Source of the DNA: Mageeibacillus sp. UBA6976
GTDB taxonomy: Bacteria > Bacillota > Clostridia > Saccharofermentanales > Saccharofermentanaceae
Assembly: GCA_002450155.1 (NCBI GenBank)
Contig: DJYO01000013.1
Location: 138,765-202,764, forward strand
Length of the DNA: 64,000 nt
Reading direction: 5' to 3'
Shown here: positions 34,729 through 42,487 of the stretch, piece by piece
Layout of the letters: each line of letters begins with the position of its first letter
Numbering within the stretch: position 1 is the first letter of the stretch
Position numbers and translations under genes: made by a program
The notes under the pieces: model-generated
What the model was told of the DNA's origin: nothing
Databases searched by the model: none
The model's input: only the letters and a program-made list of their open reading frames with translations

Positions 34729-35223
34729 TTACTTTTTCTTTTTCTTGTCTTTCTTTTTGTCTTTGTCTTTTTTCTTCTTGTTCTTCTTGAGTTTCTCTAT
34801 GTCCGGAACCTCTATGTGAGATTTCGGAACCGGGACGCTGGATCTCTTTTTGAGAGAAGGATTCTTCGCTTCAGAGATCCTCACAAGATCATGCTTCTTC
34901 TTTACCCGTCTTGCCTCAGGTGTGGTAAGTACGACCGGAGGCTCATTGAGCTGCATAAGAAAGGCTGAAAGCTCACTTACAGTCTCATGATTTATAGAGT
35001 AGTAGGTAAACCGGCCTTCATGTCTCGCGCTTACGATCTCGCTGTCAGCAAGGAGTCTTAAGTGATGTGACAGGGTTGGCTGTGTGATCGCAAACTCAGG
35101 AAGGATATCTCTTGCACATATCTCTCCTGCCCCTGCGATCTTCAGCAGGATCTTTATCCTGACGGGCTCTGCTATGACACTTAACCTGCCCGCCAGCTCC
35201 TCACTTATGTAGTCCCCGCTCAA
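34729..35223 (-). CDS. ArsR-family regulator with a lysine-rich tail
   Basis: 164 residues. Residues about 8-95 are a winged helix-turn-helix (LSHHLRLLADSEIVSARHEGRFTYYSI). No CVC metal site is seen in the recognition helix region. Residues about 100-164 are a strongly basic tail ending in a run of Lys and Asp, unusual for the family and likely to bind nucleic acid non-specifically. TTG start with AAGGTGG six bases upstream. Sixteen bases downstream of the YhbD-like gene and in the same operon. Confidence 0.85.
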   Translation of the reverse strand: MSGDYISEELAGRLSVIAEPVRIKILLKIAGAGEICARDILPEFAITQPTLSHHLRLLADSEIVSARHEGRFTYYSINHETVSELSAFLMQLNEPPVVLTTPEARRVKKKHDLVRISEAKNPSLKKRSSVPVPKSHIEVPDIEKLKKNKKKKDKDKKKDKKKKK

Positions 35224-35239
35224 GATCTGCCACCTTTAT

Positions 35240-35866
35240 TTATGCAATGAGCTGGTCCTTAAGTGCTTCCTCGAACTCGCCGAGATTAGCGCAGGCTATA
35301 ACCTCAGTATTGTCTTCTAAGAGGATCTCATCATCCCCTCTTACGAGAACAGTCATAGGCACGCCCATCTTGCGGAGCAAGAGGAGCTGATATTCCTTGG
35401 ATGTCTCAACAGAAAGATACTTGCAGAGGAGTCTTAATACCTGCTTTGCATCTTCAAGATAGATACCTGAGAGCTTCATCAGGTGATCTACGACATACAT
35501 ACCGAATACATCGTTAAAATCCAGTGTCGTCTTAGCGGGGAATACACTTACAAAAGCCGTAAGTGACATCTTGCCTACAATATCAAGACCTCTGAAATCT
35601 GCTATCGGGATCTTGAAGCTCTCTACATTTGCAGAGAACAGCTCCTGCATCTGCTCTACAGTAAGCTCGCTCTTAAGCTCCTTGATCCTCTCGATCCTGG
35701 ATATGATCTTATCCTCAGGGAAAAATGTAGCCTGACCTATCTCAGTTGCTTTGTGGATAAACCAGCTCTCAGGAATGAGTCCCTGTCTCTTCCAACGGTA
35801 TAAGGTACCGTATGAGATCTGTTCCCTGCTGAGTAATTCTTTCTTAGATATAAGTTTGTCATCCAT
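35240..35866 (-). CDS. MerR-type HTH regulator of the YhbD (DUF4004) family
   Basis: 208 residues. N-terminus LISKKELLSREQISYGTLYRWKRQGLIPESWFIHK is the MerR-like winged helix of YhbD proteins; the rest is an uncharacterised effector region. Start ATG at 35866, eight bases after AGAGGTGG. The promoter has the overlong spacer with central dyad that MerR-family activators work on, so autoregulation is likely. Confidence 0.85.
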   Translation of the reverse strand: MDDKLISKKELLSREQISYGTLYRWKRQGLIPESWFIHKATEIGQATFFPEDKIISRIERIKELKSELTVEQMQELFSANVESFKIPIADFRGLDIVGKMSLTAFVSVFPAKTTLDFNDVFGMYVVDHLMKLSGIYLEDAKQVLRLLCKYLSVETSKEYQLLLLRKMGVPMTVLVRGDDEILLEDNTEVIACANLGEFEEALKDQLIA

Positions 35867-35885
35867 AATAAATGCCACCTCTAAC

Positions 35886-35916
35886 ATTATCGATTACAAG
35901 GATTGTAATATAACAA
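35886..35916 (-). promoter_or_regulatory. MerR-type promoter with 19-bp spacer and central dyad
   Basis: Minus strand: TTGTTA (35916-35911), 19-base spacer, GATAAT (35891-35886). The spacer contains ATTACAA-TCC-TTGTAAT, a perfect 7+7 dyad. Outer TAACATT/AATGTTA arms extend the symmetry. Confidence 0.75.
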
Positions 35917-35959
35917 TGTTACAAACAGGTGGCACCTGGATAAACTTAAGAAAACAAAA

Positions 35960-36577
35960 TCAGAATCCAATTGATGACATTATCGTCTCAACTCCGGATA
36001 AGATCTGATCTCTCGGGCCCGGATCCATAAAGAAATACGCCAGTACGCATACTATTACGGTGATTACGGCGGAGACTATATATCCTATGAGGATTGCTCT
36101 TGCAAAATGCTTAAGATTCTTATTGCGCGGGATGATCGAGAGCAGGATCGTAACGATAAAACCTACACAAGTAATGGAGCATAAGAATCCTACCCAGAAA
36201 TACTTGGATGTGGACATCGCCCTGTATTCAGGAGGGCAGCTGTCGATTATTGCCTGATTCTTCTCACGCTTGATGCGCTTCTTCTCTGCCTTGGCAGCAG
36301 CCTTCTTTGCTTCCTTCTCAGCTTTAGCTCTTGCCTTCTCAGCAGCCTTGGCAGCAGCTTCGTTAACTTTCTGCTCTTCTGCAGCAGCCTTTGCAGCTTT
36401 CTGCTCTTCTGCAACAGCAGTTGCGGTAGCGGCTGTAGTAGCTGCCTTCACGGCACTGTCATCAACCTTAGTTTCTGTTTCCTTAACCTCAGGAGTCTTT
36501 ACTTCAGGCTCACTAACTGCTTCAATAGTCTGTTCCACCGTGGATTCCAAAACTTCATTCTCATTATTATCTGCCAT
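35960..36577 (-). CDS. Two-helix membrane protein with Ala/Lys/Glu-rich cytoplasmic helix
   Basis: 205 residues. Acidic start, then a long charged helical region (about 50-108, many KAAAKAEK-type repeats) and two membrane helices (about 127-148 and 160-186). Similar N-terminal low complexity is seen in Clostridia membrane proteins of unknown role. AAGGAGGG precedes the ATG. A compact palindrome (35925-35937) lies just after its stop codon. Confidence 0.75.
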   Translation of the reverse strand: MADNNENEVLESTVEQTIEAVSEPEVKTPEVKETETKVDDSAVKAATTAATATAVAEEQKAAKAAAEEQKVNEAAAKAAEKARAKAEKEAKKAAAKAEKKRIKREKNQAIIDSCPPEYRAMSTSKYFWVGFLCSITCVGFIVTILLSIIPRNKNLKHFARAILIGYIVSAVITVIVCVLAYFFMDPGPRDQILSGVETIMSSIGF

Positions 36578-36623
36578 AATAAAAACCCTCCTTGGTCTTG
36601 ATAATCCGATTATAACATACAGA

Positions 36624-38039
36624 TCACTCAGGTGGTCTTATGCTGTAATAAACCTGTCCCGGATTAAGACCACCCTGATTGATAAGACCTAACTCCTCTA
36701 CAGTCACAAGTTCAAAGCCTTGAGCTTGCAGCTGCGGGACTATGGTCTCGCAGGCTACGACCGTGGATTCGTAGATATCGTGCATCAATATGATGTCGCC
36801 GTCACGTACATGTCCCAGAACATGATTGATAGTTGACTGGACATCTCTGGTCTCCCAGTCTCTTGTATCGATAGACCATAATACGATCGGCAGATCAGTC
36901 TCCTGCTTGAGTGTATCGTCTACCCTGCCTCCCGGAGGTCTCAAAACTGAAGTACGCACTCCGGTAACCTCATATATCTCGTCATCAGTCCTTCCGATAA
37001 CATTTGCTACTTCCTCCGAAGAAGCCTTATCAAGATAGGTATGCTCATATGTATGGTTGCCCATCTCGCATCCGATATCATAAGCGTGTCTTACTGAGTC
37101 GGGATACCAGTCTACTCTGCTTCCCACAATAAAGAATGTTGCTCTCGCGCCGTGGGATTCAAGCGTCTCGACCAGTTGCTCGGTATACTGCGAGGGCCCG
37201 TCATCAAATGTCAGAGCGATGAGCGGTCTGTTGCCGTCTACTGTCCTTGTGATCGTTCCGTCGCTGCCGATATAGTACAGAGTCCTGCCCTGCACTACTT
37301 TTGCATCCTTGAGCATCTTGCCGTTAAGAAAACCATAGATGGTATCTCCGAACTGCAGGAGGCCCTCTGCGCCCTTGCCTGAATCAGTCATGAAATAATA
37401 TCTGTCAGATCCTTCGTCGATCCAGCCTGTGCGCATAGCTCCGGATTCACTGTCCAGGTAGTAGTAGCTTCCATCTATAATGGTTATCCCCTTATCTATG
37501 ACTCCGGTATCAGAGGAGGAATGGAACCTGTCCTCACCGATATTAAACCAGCCCTTAACGAGAGCATTATCTTCGCCGAAATAGTATTCCTCGCCGTCAA
37601 GTTCTACTCTTCCACTGGCACGCACACCATTATCGTCAAAGAACATCTTAACACCTTCGACCTCGACCCATCCTGTTGCCATAAAGCCGGTATCGGGATC
37701 AAAGTAGTGTTCCTGTCCGTCTATATTAACAAATCCGGTCTGAAGCGAGCCATCCTCGGGGCTGAAGTAATAGTATCCATCTGTTACAAAGGATCCTATA
37801 AGCCCTGTCATCATCTTGTGATCAGTAGGGCTGAACAGATATCGCTTATCGCCTATCTCGGTAAAACCGTAACCCTCGAGGCCGTTATCGTCGTAGTAAT
37901 ACTTAACACCTGATACATCGATAATGCCTCTTTCGAAAGAGGATCTGATATGGCAATTCAAAGCGAGGCCTGTAATTACGGCAGTACCGCCGATCATTAC
38001 AACTGCCTGCAGTATCATCCTGTTTCTACGCCTGCCCAA
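36624..38039 (-). CDS. Polysaccharide deacetylase with N-terminal cell-wall-binding repeats
   Basis: 471 residues. A membrane-anchor or signal helix (about 8-28), then about ten repeats of the choline/glucan-binding type (residues 45-265, each with YYF/YYFS and a TGW or TGF turn), then a NodB deacetylase domain (272-450): TFDDGPS with D279/D280, zinc ligands H329 and H333, RPPGGR at 367-372, DTRDW at 391-395 and H420. It probably removes acetyl groups from cell-wall peptidoglycan or other surface glycan. Start TTG at 38039 has GGGG eight bases upstream. Own promoter just upstream. Confidence 0.9.
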   Translation of the reverse strand: MGRRRNRMILQAVVMIGGTAVITGLALNCHIRSSFERGIIDVSGVKYYYDDNGLEGYGFTEIGDKRYLFSPTDHKMMTGLIGSFVTDGYYYFSPEDGSLQTGFVNIDGQEHYFDPDTGFMATGWVEVEGVKMFFDDNGVRASGRVELDGEEYYFGEDNALVKGWFNIGEDRFHSSSDTGVIDKGITIIDGSYYYLDSESGAMRTGWIDEGSDRYYFMTDSGKGAEGLLQFGDTIYGFLNGKMLKDAKVVQGRTLYYIGSDGTITRTVDGNRPLIALTFDDGPSQYTEQLVETLESHGARATFFIVGSRVDWYPDSVRHAYDIGCEMGNHTYEHTYLDKASSEEVANVIGRTDDEIYEVTGVRTSVLRPPGGRVDDTLKQETDLPIVLWSIDTRDWETRDVQSTINHVLGHVRDGDIILMHDIYESTVVACETIVPQLQAQGFELVTVEELGLINQGGLNPGQVYYSIRPPE

Positions 38040-38070
38040 TGTAAGAACCCCTTTGCTTATCTCTCAGTAA

Positions 38071-38100
38071 ATTATATATGCCTTGTATTCAGGCTTTCAA
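38071..38100 (-). promoter_or_regulatory. Promoter of the deacetylase gene
   Basis: TTGAAA (38100-38095), 18-base spacer, TATAAT (38076-38071) on the minus strand. The spacer contains GCCT...AGGC. Confidence 0.7.
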
Positions 38101-38127
38101 CCTTATGGAAGTTACTTTTAGATTACA

Positions 38128-38337
38128 TCAGGAAACAGATATTACTTTATAGTCCCTGTCTTCTACAGCCTTGGTAAGGATCTCATCAGATACATCTGCC
38201 GAAAGGGAAACAACAGCCTCGCCCTTCTCGTGAGATACATCAGCTGACTCTACTCCGTCTATGGCTTCAAGCGCTTTCCTGACAGAAGCTTCGCAGTGTC
38301 CGCACATCATTCCTTCGATCTTTAAAGTTTTAGTCAT
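38128..38337 (-). CDS. copZ: Possible separately translated copper chaperone CopZ (in frame within copA)
   Basis: In-frame ATG at 38337 is preceded by AAAGGAG with eight bases spacing. It would yield 69 residues starting MTKTLKIEGMMCGHCEAS, the normal CopZ size and layout. No stop codon separates it from the CopA part, so the same protein segment may be made both fused and free. Translation from this site is inference from the sequence. Confidence 0.5.
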   Translation of the reverse strand: MTKTLKIEGMMCGHCEASVRKALEAIDGVESADVSHEKGEAVVSLSADVSDEILTKAVEDRDYKVISVS

Positions 38338-40611
38338 AGTCTTATCTCCTTTGTTTATATCTGTAATATCAATTACATTCTTAGATTTGATTTTGCCCGG
38401 CTTATACGGGTCAAACAGATTTATCCGCAACGCATTCATGCAGACACAGAAACTGGACAGACTCATTGCAAGGGCGCCTAACATGGGGTTGAGTTCAAGC
38501 CCTATAGAAGTGTAGAGCCCTGCTGCAAGAGGGATCAATGCCACATTATATATAAATGCCCAGAACAGATTCTCCTTGATATTAAGGGTAGTCTTGCGGG
38601 ATATGCGTATAGCTCCGGGAACATCTCTTAAGCTTGATCTGACCAATACTATATCTGCAGCATTGATGGCTACATCTGTTCCTGCTCCTATGGCGATCCC
38701 GCAGTCTGCTTCAGTAAGGGCAACAGCATCATTGATGCCGTCCCCTACCATGGCAACGGGGCCAAAAGCCTTAAGCTTCCTTATTACATCAGCCTTGCCT
38801 CCCGGCAGAATGCCGGATACCACATTATCAACGCCGGCTTCATCTGCTATTGCTCTTGCAGTGTTATCGCTGTCACCTGTAAGCATAACTACCGCTATGC
38901 CCATGTCTTCCAATTCCTTTATTGCCTCTCTGCTGTCAGGCTTGATCTTATCGGCAACACATATAAGACCTAAATACTTATCCTCTCTTGCAAAGAGCAT
39001 TGCGGTGCGTCCCATTGACGAGAGCCTTGATACTTCACCAATACTTTCTGAAGGAACCGCCGTAATACCTCTTATATAAGACAGGTTTCCGCCGTATATA
39101 ACTTTACCTTCAACAGTGCCCTTAAGGCCCTTCCCTGTTACAGACTCAAAGCCTTCGCAATCCTTAAGGCTTACTCCCCTTTCCTCCGCATAAGAGGTAA
39201 TAGCTTTGCCCAGCGGATGCTCACTCATCTTCTCTATGGAAGCTGCATATAGGATCAGCTCTTCAGGAGAAACCCCGGAAGAAGGAATGACATCAGTGAT
39301 CACCGGCTTTCCTTCTGTAATAGTTCCTGTTTTATCAAGAGCTACGACTCTTATCTTGCCCGTCTGCTCAAGTACTGCAGAAGTCTTGAACAAGATCCCG
39401 GATCTTGCCCCGAGTCCGCTGCCCACCATTATCGCAACCGGAGTTGCAAGACCTAATGCGCAGGGACAGCTTACTACCAGAACGGCGATGCCTCTTGTAA
39501 GAGCAAAACCCGGTTCCTTCCCCAAAGCAAGCCAGATAACCGTCACGATCAGGGCAAGCAGGAGTACAACAGGCACAAATACTCCCGACACCTTATCTGC
39601 GACCTTGGCGATCGGAGCCTTGGTCGCAGCAGATTCCGATACCATCCTTATAATCTGGGCAAGAGTAGTATCCTCGCCGACATTTGTTGCTTCGCAGACT
39701 ATATAGCCCGAAGTATTTATCGTTCCGGCAGATACATGACAGCCCGGTTCCTTATCTACAGGAGCCCACTCACCAGTAAGAGCAGATTCATCCACAGCGC
39801 TTGTGCCGGATAAAACGATACCGTCAACGGGTATCTGCTCTCCGGGTCTTACCTTGAATGTATCGCCTCTTACTACCTGCTCTGCAGGGAGCGTCACATC
39901 TGATCCGTTCCTCACTACAACAGCTGTTTTGGGAGTAAGCTTCATCAGGTCCTTAAGTGCATTTGTTGTTCTGCCCTTTGATATGGATTCGAGCATCTTG
40001 CCTATAGTGATAAGTGTGACGATCATGGCAGCTGATTCAAAGTAAAGATGCATCCCGCCCATGCCGCAAGTCATTCCGATCAGGACAATAAAACTATAGA
40101 CAAAGGATACACCCGAGCCCAGAGCAACAAGGGTATCCATATTAGGTGCCAGATGGATAAGGGACTTAAATCCGCTCACAAAAAACTTCTGGTTAATGAC
40201 CATTATCATGCTGCTTAAAAACATCTGAACGATCCCCAGACCTACCATATTATCCTTGAGCGCCGCAGGTGCCGGCAAACCAAACATACCTATGCCCATG
40301 CTAAAGTACATAAGTACTATAAGGAGTACTACAGACGCTGTAAGCCTTCTTATAAGAGGCACGGTGGTAGTATCCTTAAGACTATCCTCGGAAGGAGTCT
40401 TAGTTTCAATGTTACCTGCAATACTTGCGCCATACCCTGCCTTTTCCACGGCAGCGATGACCACATCCGGGCTTGCCGTGCCTTCGACATTCATTGAATT
40501 CGTAAGCAGAGATACCTGGCAGGAGGTAACACCTTCCACGCCTGATACAGCCTTCTCCACATGTGCCTGGCAGGCGGCACAGCTCATTCCGGTAACGTTA
40601 TACCTGGTCAT
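38128..40611 (-). CDS. copA: Copper-exporting P1B-ATPase CopA with C-terminal CopZ-like domain
   Basis: 827 residues. N-terminal metal-binding domain with GMSCAAC (C11, C14), membrane helices, CPCALGLATP copper site in helix 6, phosphorylation site DKTGT, and GDGINDAVAL hinge. Residues 759-827 form a second heavy-metal-associated domain, GMMCGHC (C770, C773), joined by the linker near KIKSKNVIDITD. Exports Cu(I). Directly downstream of csoR (one-base overlap), so copper-induced. The C-terminal position of the second metal domain is unusual and is preceded by a ribosome binding site. Confidence 0.95.
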   Translation of the reverse strand: MTRYNVTGMSCAACQAHVEKAVSGVEGVTSCQVSLLTNSMNVEGTASPDVVIAAVEKAGYGASIAGNIETKTPSEDSLKDTTTVPLIRRLTASVVLLIVLMYFSMGIGMFGLPAPAALKDNMVGLGIVQMFLSSMIMVINQKFFVSGFKSLIHLAPNMDTLVALGSGVSFVYSFIVLIGMTCGMGGMHLYFESAAMIVTLITIGKMLESISKGRTTNALKDLMKLTPKTAVVVRNGSDVTLPAEQVVRGDTFKVRPGEQIPVDGIVLSGTSAVDESALTGEWAPVDKEPGCHVSAGTINTSGYIVCEATNVGEDTTLAQIIRMVSESAATKAPIAKVADKVSGVFVPVVLLLALIVTVIWLALGKEPGFALTRGIAVLVVSCPCALGLATPVAIMVGSGLGARSGILFKTSAVLEQTGKIRVVALDKTGTITEGKPVITDVIPSSGVSPEELILYAASIEKMSEHPLGKAITSYAEERGVSLKDCEGFESVTGKGLKGTVEGKVIYGGNLSYIRGITAVPSESIGEVSRLSSMGRTAMLFAREDKYLGLICVADKIKPDSREAIKELEDMGIAVVMLTGDSDNTARAIADEAGVDNVVSGILPGGKADVIRKLKAFGPVAMVGDGINDAVALTEADCGIAIGAGTDVAINAADIVLVRSSLRDVPGAIRISRKTTLNIKENLFWAFIYNVALIPLAAGLYTSIGLELNPMLGALAMSLSSFCVCMNALRINLFDPYKPGKIKSKNVIDITDINKGDKTMTKTLKIEGMMCGHCEASVRKALEAIDGVESADVSHEKGEAVVSLSADVSDEILTKAVEDRDYKVISVS

Positions 40612-40910
40612 TACTTCATCATCTTCTGCAAGAGCTCAACAAGCTCATCGATCTTCTCTTCTGAACCATCCCTGATATCGTCTTCGACGCAGGTCTTAAT
40701 ATGGCTTGCAAGAATAACCTTGGACAGACTGTTAAGTGAGCATCTTGCCGCATTGACCTGATTAAGGATATCAACACAATAAGCATCGTCCTCTACCATG
40801 CCCCGTATGCCTCTTATCTGGCCTTCTATCCTGTTAAGCCTGGTAATAAGATCTTTAACTTCCTTCTCATTGCGTTCCTTATGCTTGCAGCAGCACTTCT
40901 TATCAGCCAT
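40611..40910 (-). CDS. csoR: Copper-sensing repressor CsoR
   Basis: 99 residues of four-helix CsoR/RcnR fold. The Cu(I) ligands C45, H70 and C74 (AYCVDIL and SHIKTC) are all present. An extra N-terminal CCCKH may also bind metal. GGGAG seven bases before the ATG. It represses its own operon with copA; both predicted operators overlap the promoter. Confidence 0.96.
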   Translation of the reverse strand: MADKKCCCKHKERNEKEVKDLITRLNRIEGQIRGIRGMVEDDAYCVDILNQVNAARCSLNSLSKVILASHIKTCVEDDIRDGSEEKIDELVELLQKMMK

Positions 40911-40928
40911 GTGAGCTCTCCCTTTCTA

Positions 40929-40987
40929 ATACCCCATGGGGGTATGTATTCTAAACACAGAATATACCCCCACAGGGTATATGTCAA
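40929..40987 (-). promoter_or_regulatory. csoR-copA promoter with two CsoR operator boxes
   Basis: Box 1 ATACCCCATGGGGGTAT (40929-40945) and box 2 ATACCCCCACAGGGTAT (40964-40980) are classic CsoR pseudo-palindromes. Promoter TTGACA (40987-40982), 17 bases, TATTCT (40964-40959). Box 2 fills the spacer and box 1 lies downstream of the start. Confidence 0.9.
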
Positions 40988-40993
40988 TCAGTC

Positions 40994-41022
40994 TTGCTAA
41001 TCAGGATAAAACAATGTATAAT
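40994..41022 (+). promoter_or_regulatory. tRNA-Val promoter
   Basis: TTGCTA (40994-40999), 17 bases, TATAAT (41017-41022), divergent from csoR. Confidence 0.8.
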
Positions 41023-41034
41023 TTCCTAGTTTTC

Positions 41035-41111
41035 GGATGCTTAGCTCAGCTGGTTAGAGTACCTGCTTGACGTGCAGGGGGTCACAGGTTCGAGTCCTGT
41101 AGCATCCACCA
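41035..41111 (+). tRNA. tRNA-Val (anticodon GAC)
   Basis: 77 nt including CCA. Acceptor GGATGCT/AGCATCC fully paired, anticodon stem CCTGC/GCAGG around TTGACGT, T-arm ACAGG/CCTGT with TTCGAGT. Confidence 0.96.
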
Positions 41112-41118
41112 CATAAAG

Positions 41119-41150
41119 CCCTTAAACTCATTGAGCTTAAGGGTTTTATT
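41119..41150 (+). terminator. Terminator after tRNA-Val
   Basis: Stem CCCTTAA/TTAAGGG extended by CTC/GAG, followed by TTTTATTATT. Confidence 0.85.
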
Positions 41151-41209
41151 ATTCCTGAAGGTCGCTGCAAAGTTGCTACAATTGATTAAACGCATAGAAG
41201 ATTACATTT

Positions 41210-41818
41210 ATGAACATGGAAGAATATCTTAAAGTCAGAAATCTGACATATCTTGAATACTGTGATTATCTTCAGGATAAGTACGGCATCGGCTTGGCTG
41301 ATTACATGACAAAATCTTTTAATTCAAATTCAAAATGCAAAAGAACTAAAGACGGTCTATTTGCACATCATAAGATGGAAGATCATGCCATAATGTTATC
41401 CGTTAAAAAATATGCACTATTGCACCCGTTTGAATGGCAATCAAAAGAAAACATAGTATACTGCGACTATTTGGAGCACCTTCTACTCCATGTGCTTATA
41501 TGTAAGTATCCCGCTCCCGACAAAGATCCTATGTCAGAGGTCGGTCTTGGTGGTGTTATTAATTTCATAGTTCCAGAATTGAACGACCTGTATTCTGGTT
41601 GGGAGACTTCCCAGGAATGGCGTAAAAATCTGCACAACAGAGTAATAAATGATAAAGATGTTTATCTCGCCATCCTCAAACAGTTTATAGATGAATATGC
41701 CAGGGATTACGGCATGCCCAAAGAAAAACTGCACTCCAGTTTTAATAACTCTTTCGGCATTTGGAGCATAAGAAATAATCAAGAATTGTTCAAAGAAATT
41801 GACGATCTCTGGAGATGA
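41210..41818 (+). CDS. HNH-like protein of unknown function
   Basis: 202 residues, more AT-rich than its neighbours, in a pocket between a tRNA gene and repeats. No family was recognised with certainty. The middle has an HNH-type pattern: FAHHKMED (residues about 51-58), KENIVYC (84-90) and EHLLLH (94-99), in the order His-His, Asn, His...His. The zinc-binding CxxC pairs of many HNH nucleases are absent. Further on are a tryptophan-rich stretch (YSGWETSQEW) and a helical C-terminus. A terminator follows. Location beside a tRNA suggests an accessory gene, possibly transferred. Confidence 0.7.
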   Translation: MNMEEYLKVRNLTYLEYCDYLQDKYGIGLADYMTKSFNSNSKCKRTKDGLFAHHKMEDHAIMLSVKKYALLHPFEWQSKENIVYCDYLEHLLLHVLICKYPAPDKDPMSEVGLGGVINFIVPELNDLYSGWETSQEWRKNLHNRVINDKDVYLAILKQFIDEYARDYGMPKEKLHSSFNNSFGIWSIRNNQELFKEIDDLWR

Positions 41819-41864
41819 CGATGTACGATCTTCGTAGCTAATGCTCATATCGGTTGAAGAGAAA

Positions 41865-41893
41865 GCTCCGGAAACTCTGGAGCAAATTCTTTT
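41865..41893 (+). terminator. Terminator after the HNH-like gene
   Basis: GCTCCGGA/TCTGGAGC stem (one G-U pair) followed by AAATTCTTTTT. Confidence 0.75.
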
Positions 41894-41902
41894 TACAAGT
41901 AA

Positions 41903-41955
41903 AATGCTAAAAAAAGTGTCAATCTGATCATTCAAATTGACACTGATTTAGCATT
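41903..41955. repeat. Two-step inverted repeat
   Basis: AATGCTAAA/TTTAGCATT (41903-41911 with 41947-41955) encloses AGTGTCAAT/ATTGACACT (41915-41923 with 41936-41944), all perfect. A further TTTAGCATTC lies at 42009. The rest of the gap to 42109 has no gene visible. Confidence 0.75.
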
Positions 41956-42109
41956 CTGAATACAAAATGCGTTTTCAATGCTTAAATCACATCTCAAAAC
42001 GACAATTATTTAGCATTCCTGCTTGATCCTCCATAAACCAGAACCACACTCCAGTCTCTTCTCATGCTATAACAATTATGTGTAATCAGGGACCTGTATT
42101 GATACACGG

Positions 42110-42487
42110 TTACTTAAAATCATTCATGTCTATTACCCGTATCTGGATCTCTCTTGAAGTGGTTTCAGGGGCGTGGCTGTTTGTAGCAAACAGATAAACC
42201 GTTGCAACGCCGGAGTCCTCTATTACAAAAGACTGCTTATCCTCGGATAATTCTGCATTAAGACCAACAACTCCATCTATATATCTCACATCGTAGTTAC
42301 TGAATTCTGCAAGATCGTCGATATATACGGTCTGCCCTGCCTCAACTGTTAACATGTCATTAGGCTTAATATGGGCACAGCTGTTGACATATGACAGAAG
42401 CCCGTGGACCATTATGGCTCCTATGGCGATCAAAAGGGTCAGGAACAAACCTATTGATACGAATACTACTTTCTTACCTTTACTCAT
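42110..42487 (-). CDS. Small membrane-anchored extracytoplasmic protein
   Basis: 125 residues: one N-terminal membrane helix (about 7-30), then an extracytoplasmic beta-rich domain (VEAGQTVYIDDLAEFSNYDVRYIDGVVG) that resembles an Ig-like fold. No known family. It overlaps the upstream membrane protein gene by four bases (ATGA), so it is translationally coupled and probably works with it. Confidence 0.75.
   Translation of the reverse strand: MSKGKKVVFVSIGLFLTLLIAIGAIMVHGLLSYVNSCAHIKPNDMLTVEAGQTVYIDDLAEFSNYDVRYIDGVVGLNAELSEDKQSFVIEDSGVATVYLFATNSHAPETTSREIQIRVIDMNDFK

Noticed and set aside
41534..41935. 133-codon minus-strand frame opposite the HNH-like gene
   Set aside because: Frame shadow; no ribosome binding site, and it covers a terminator and an inverted repeat.
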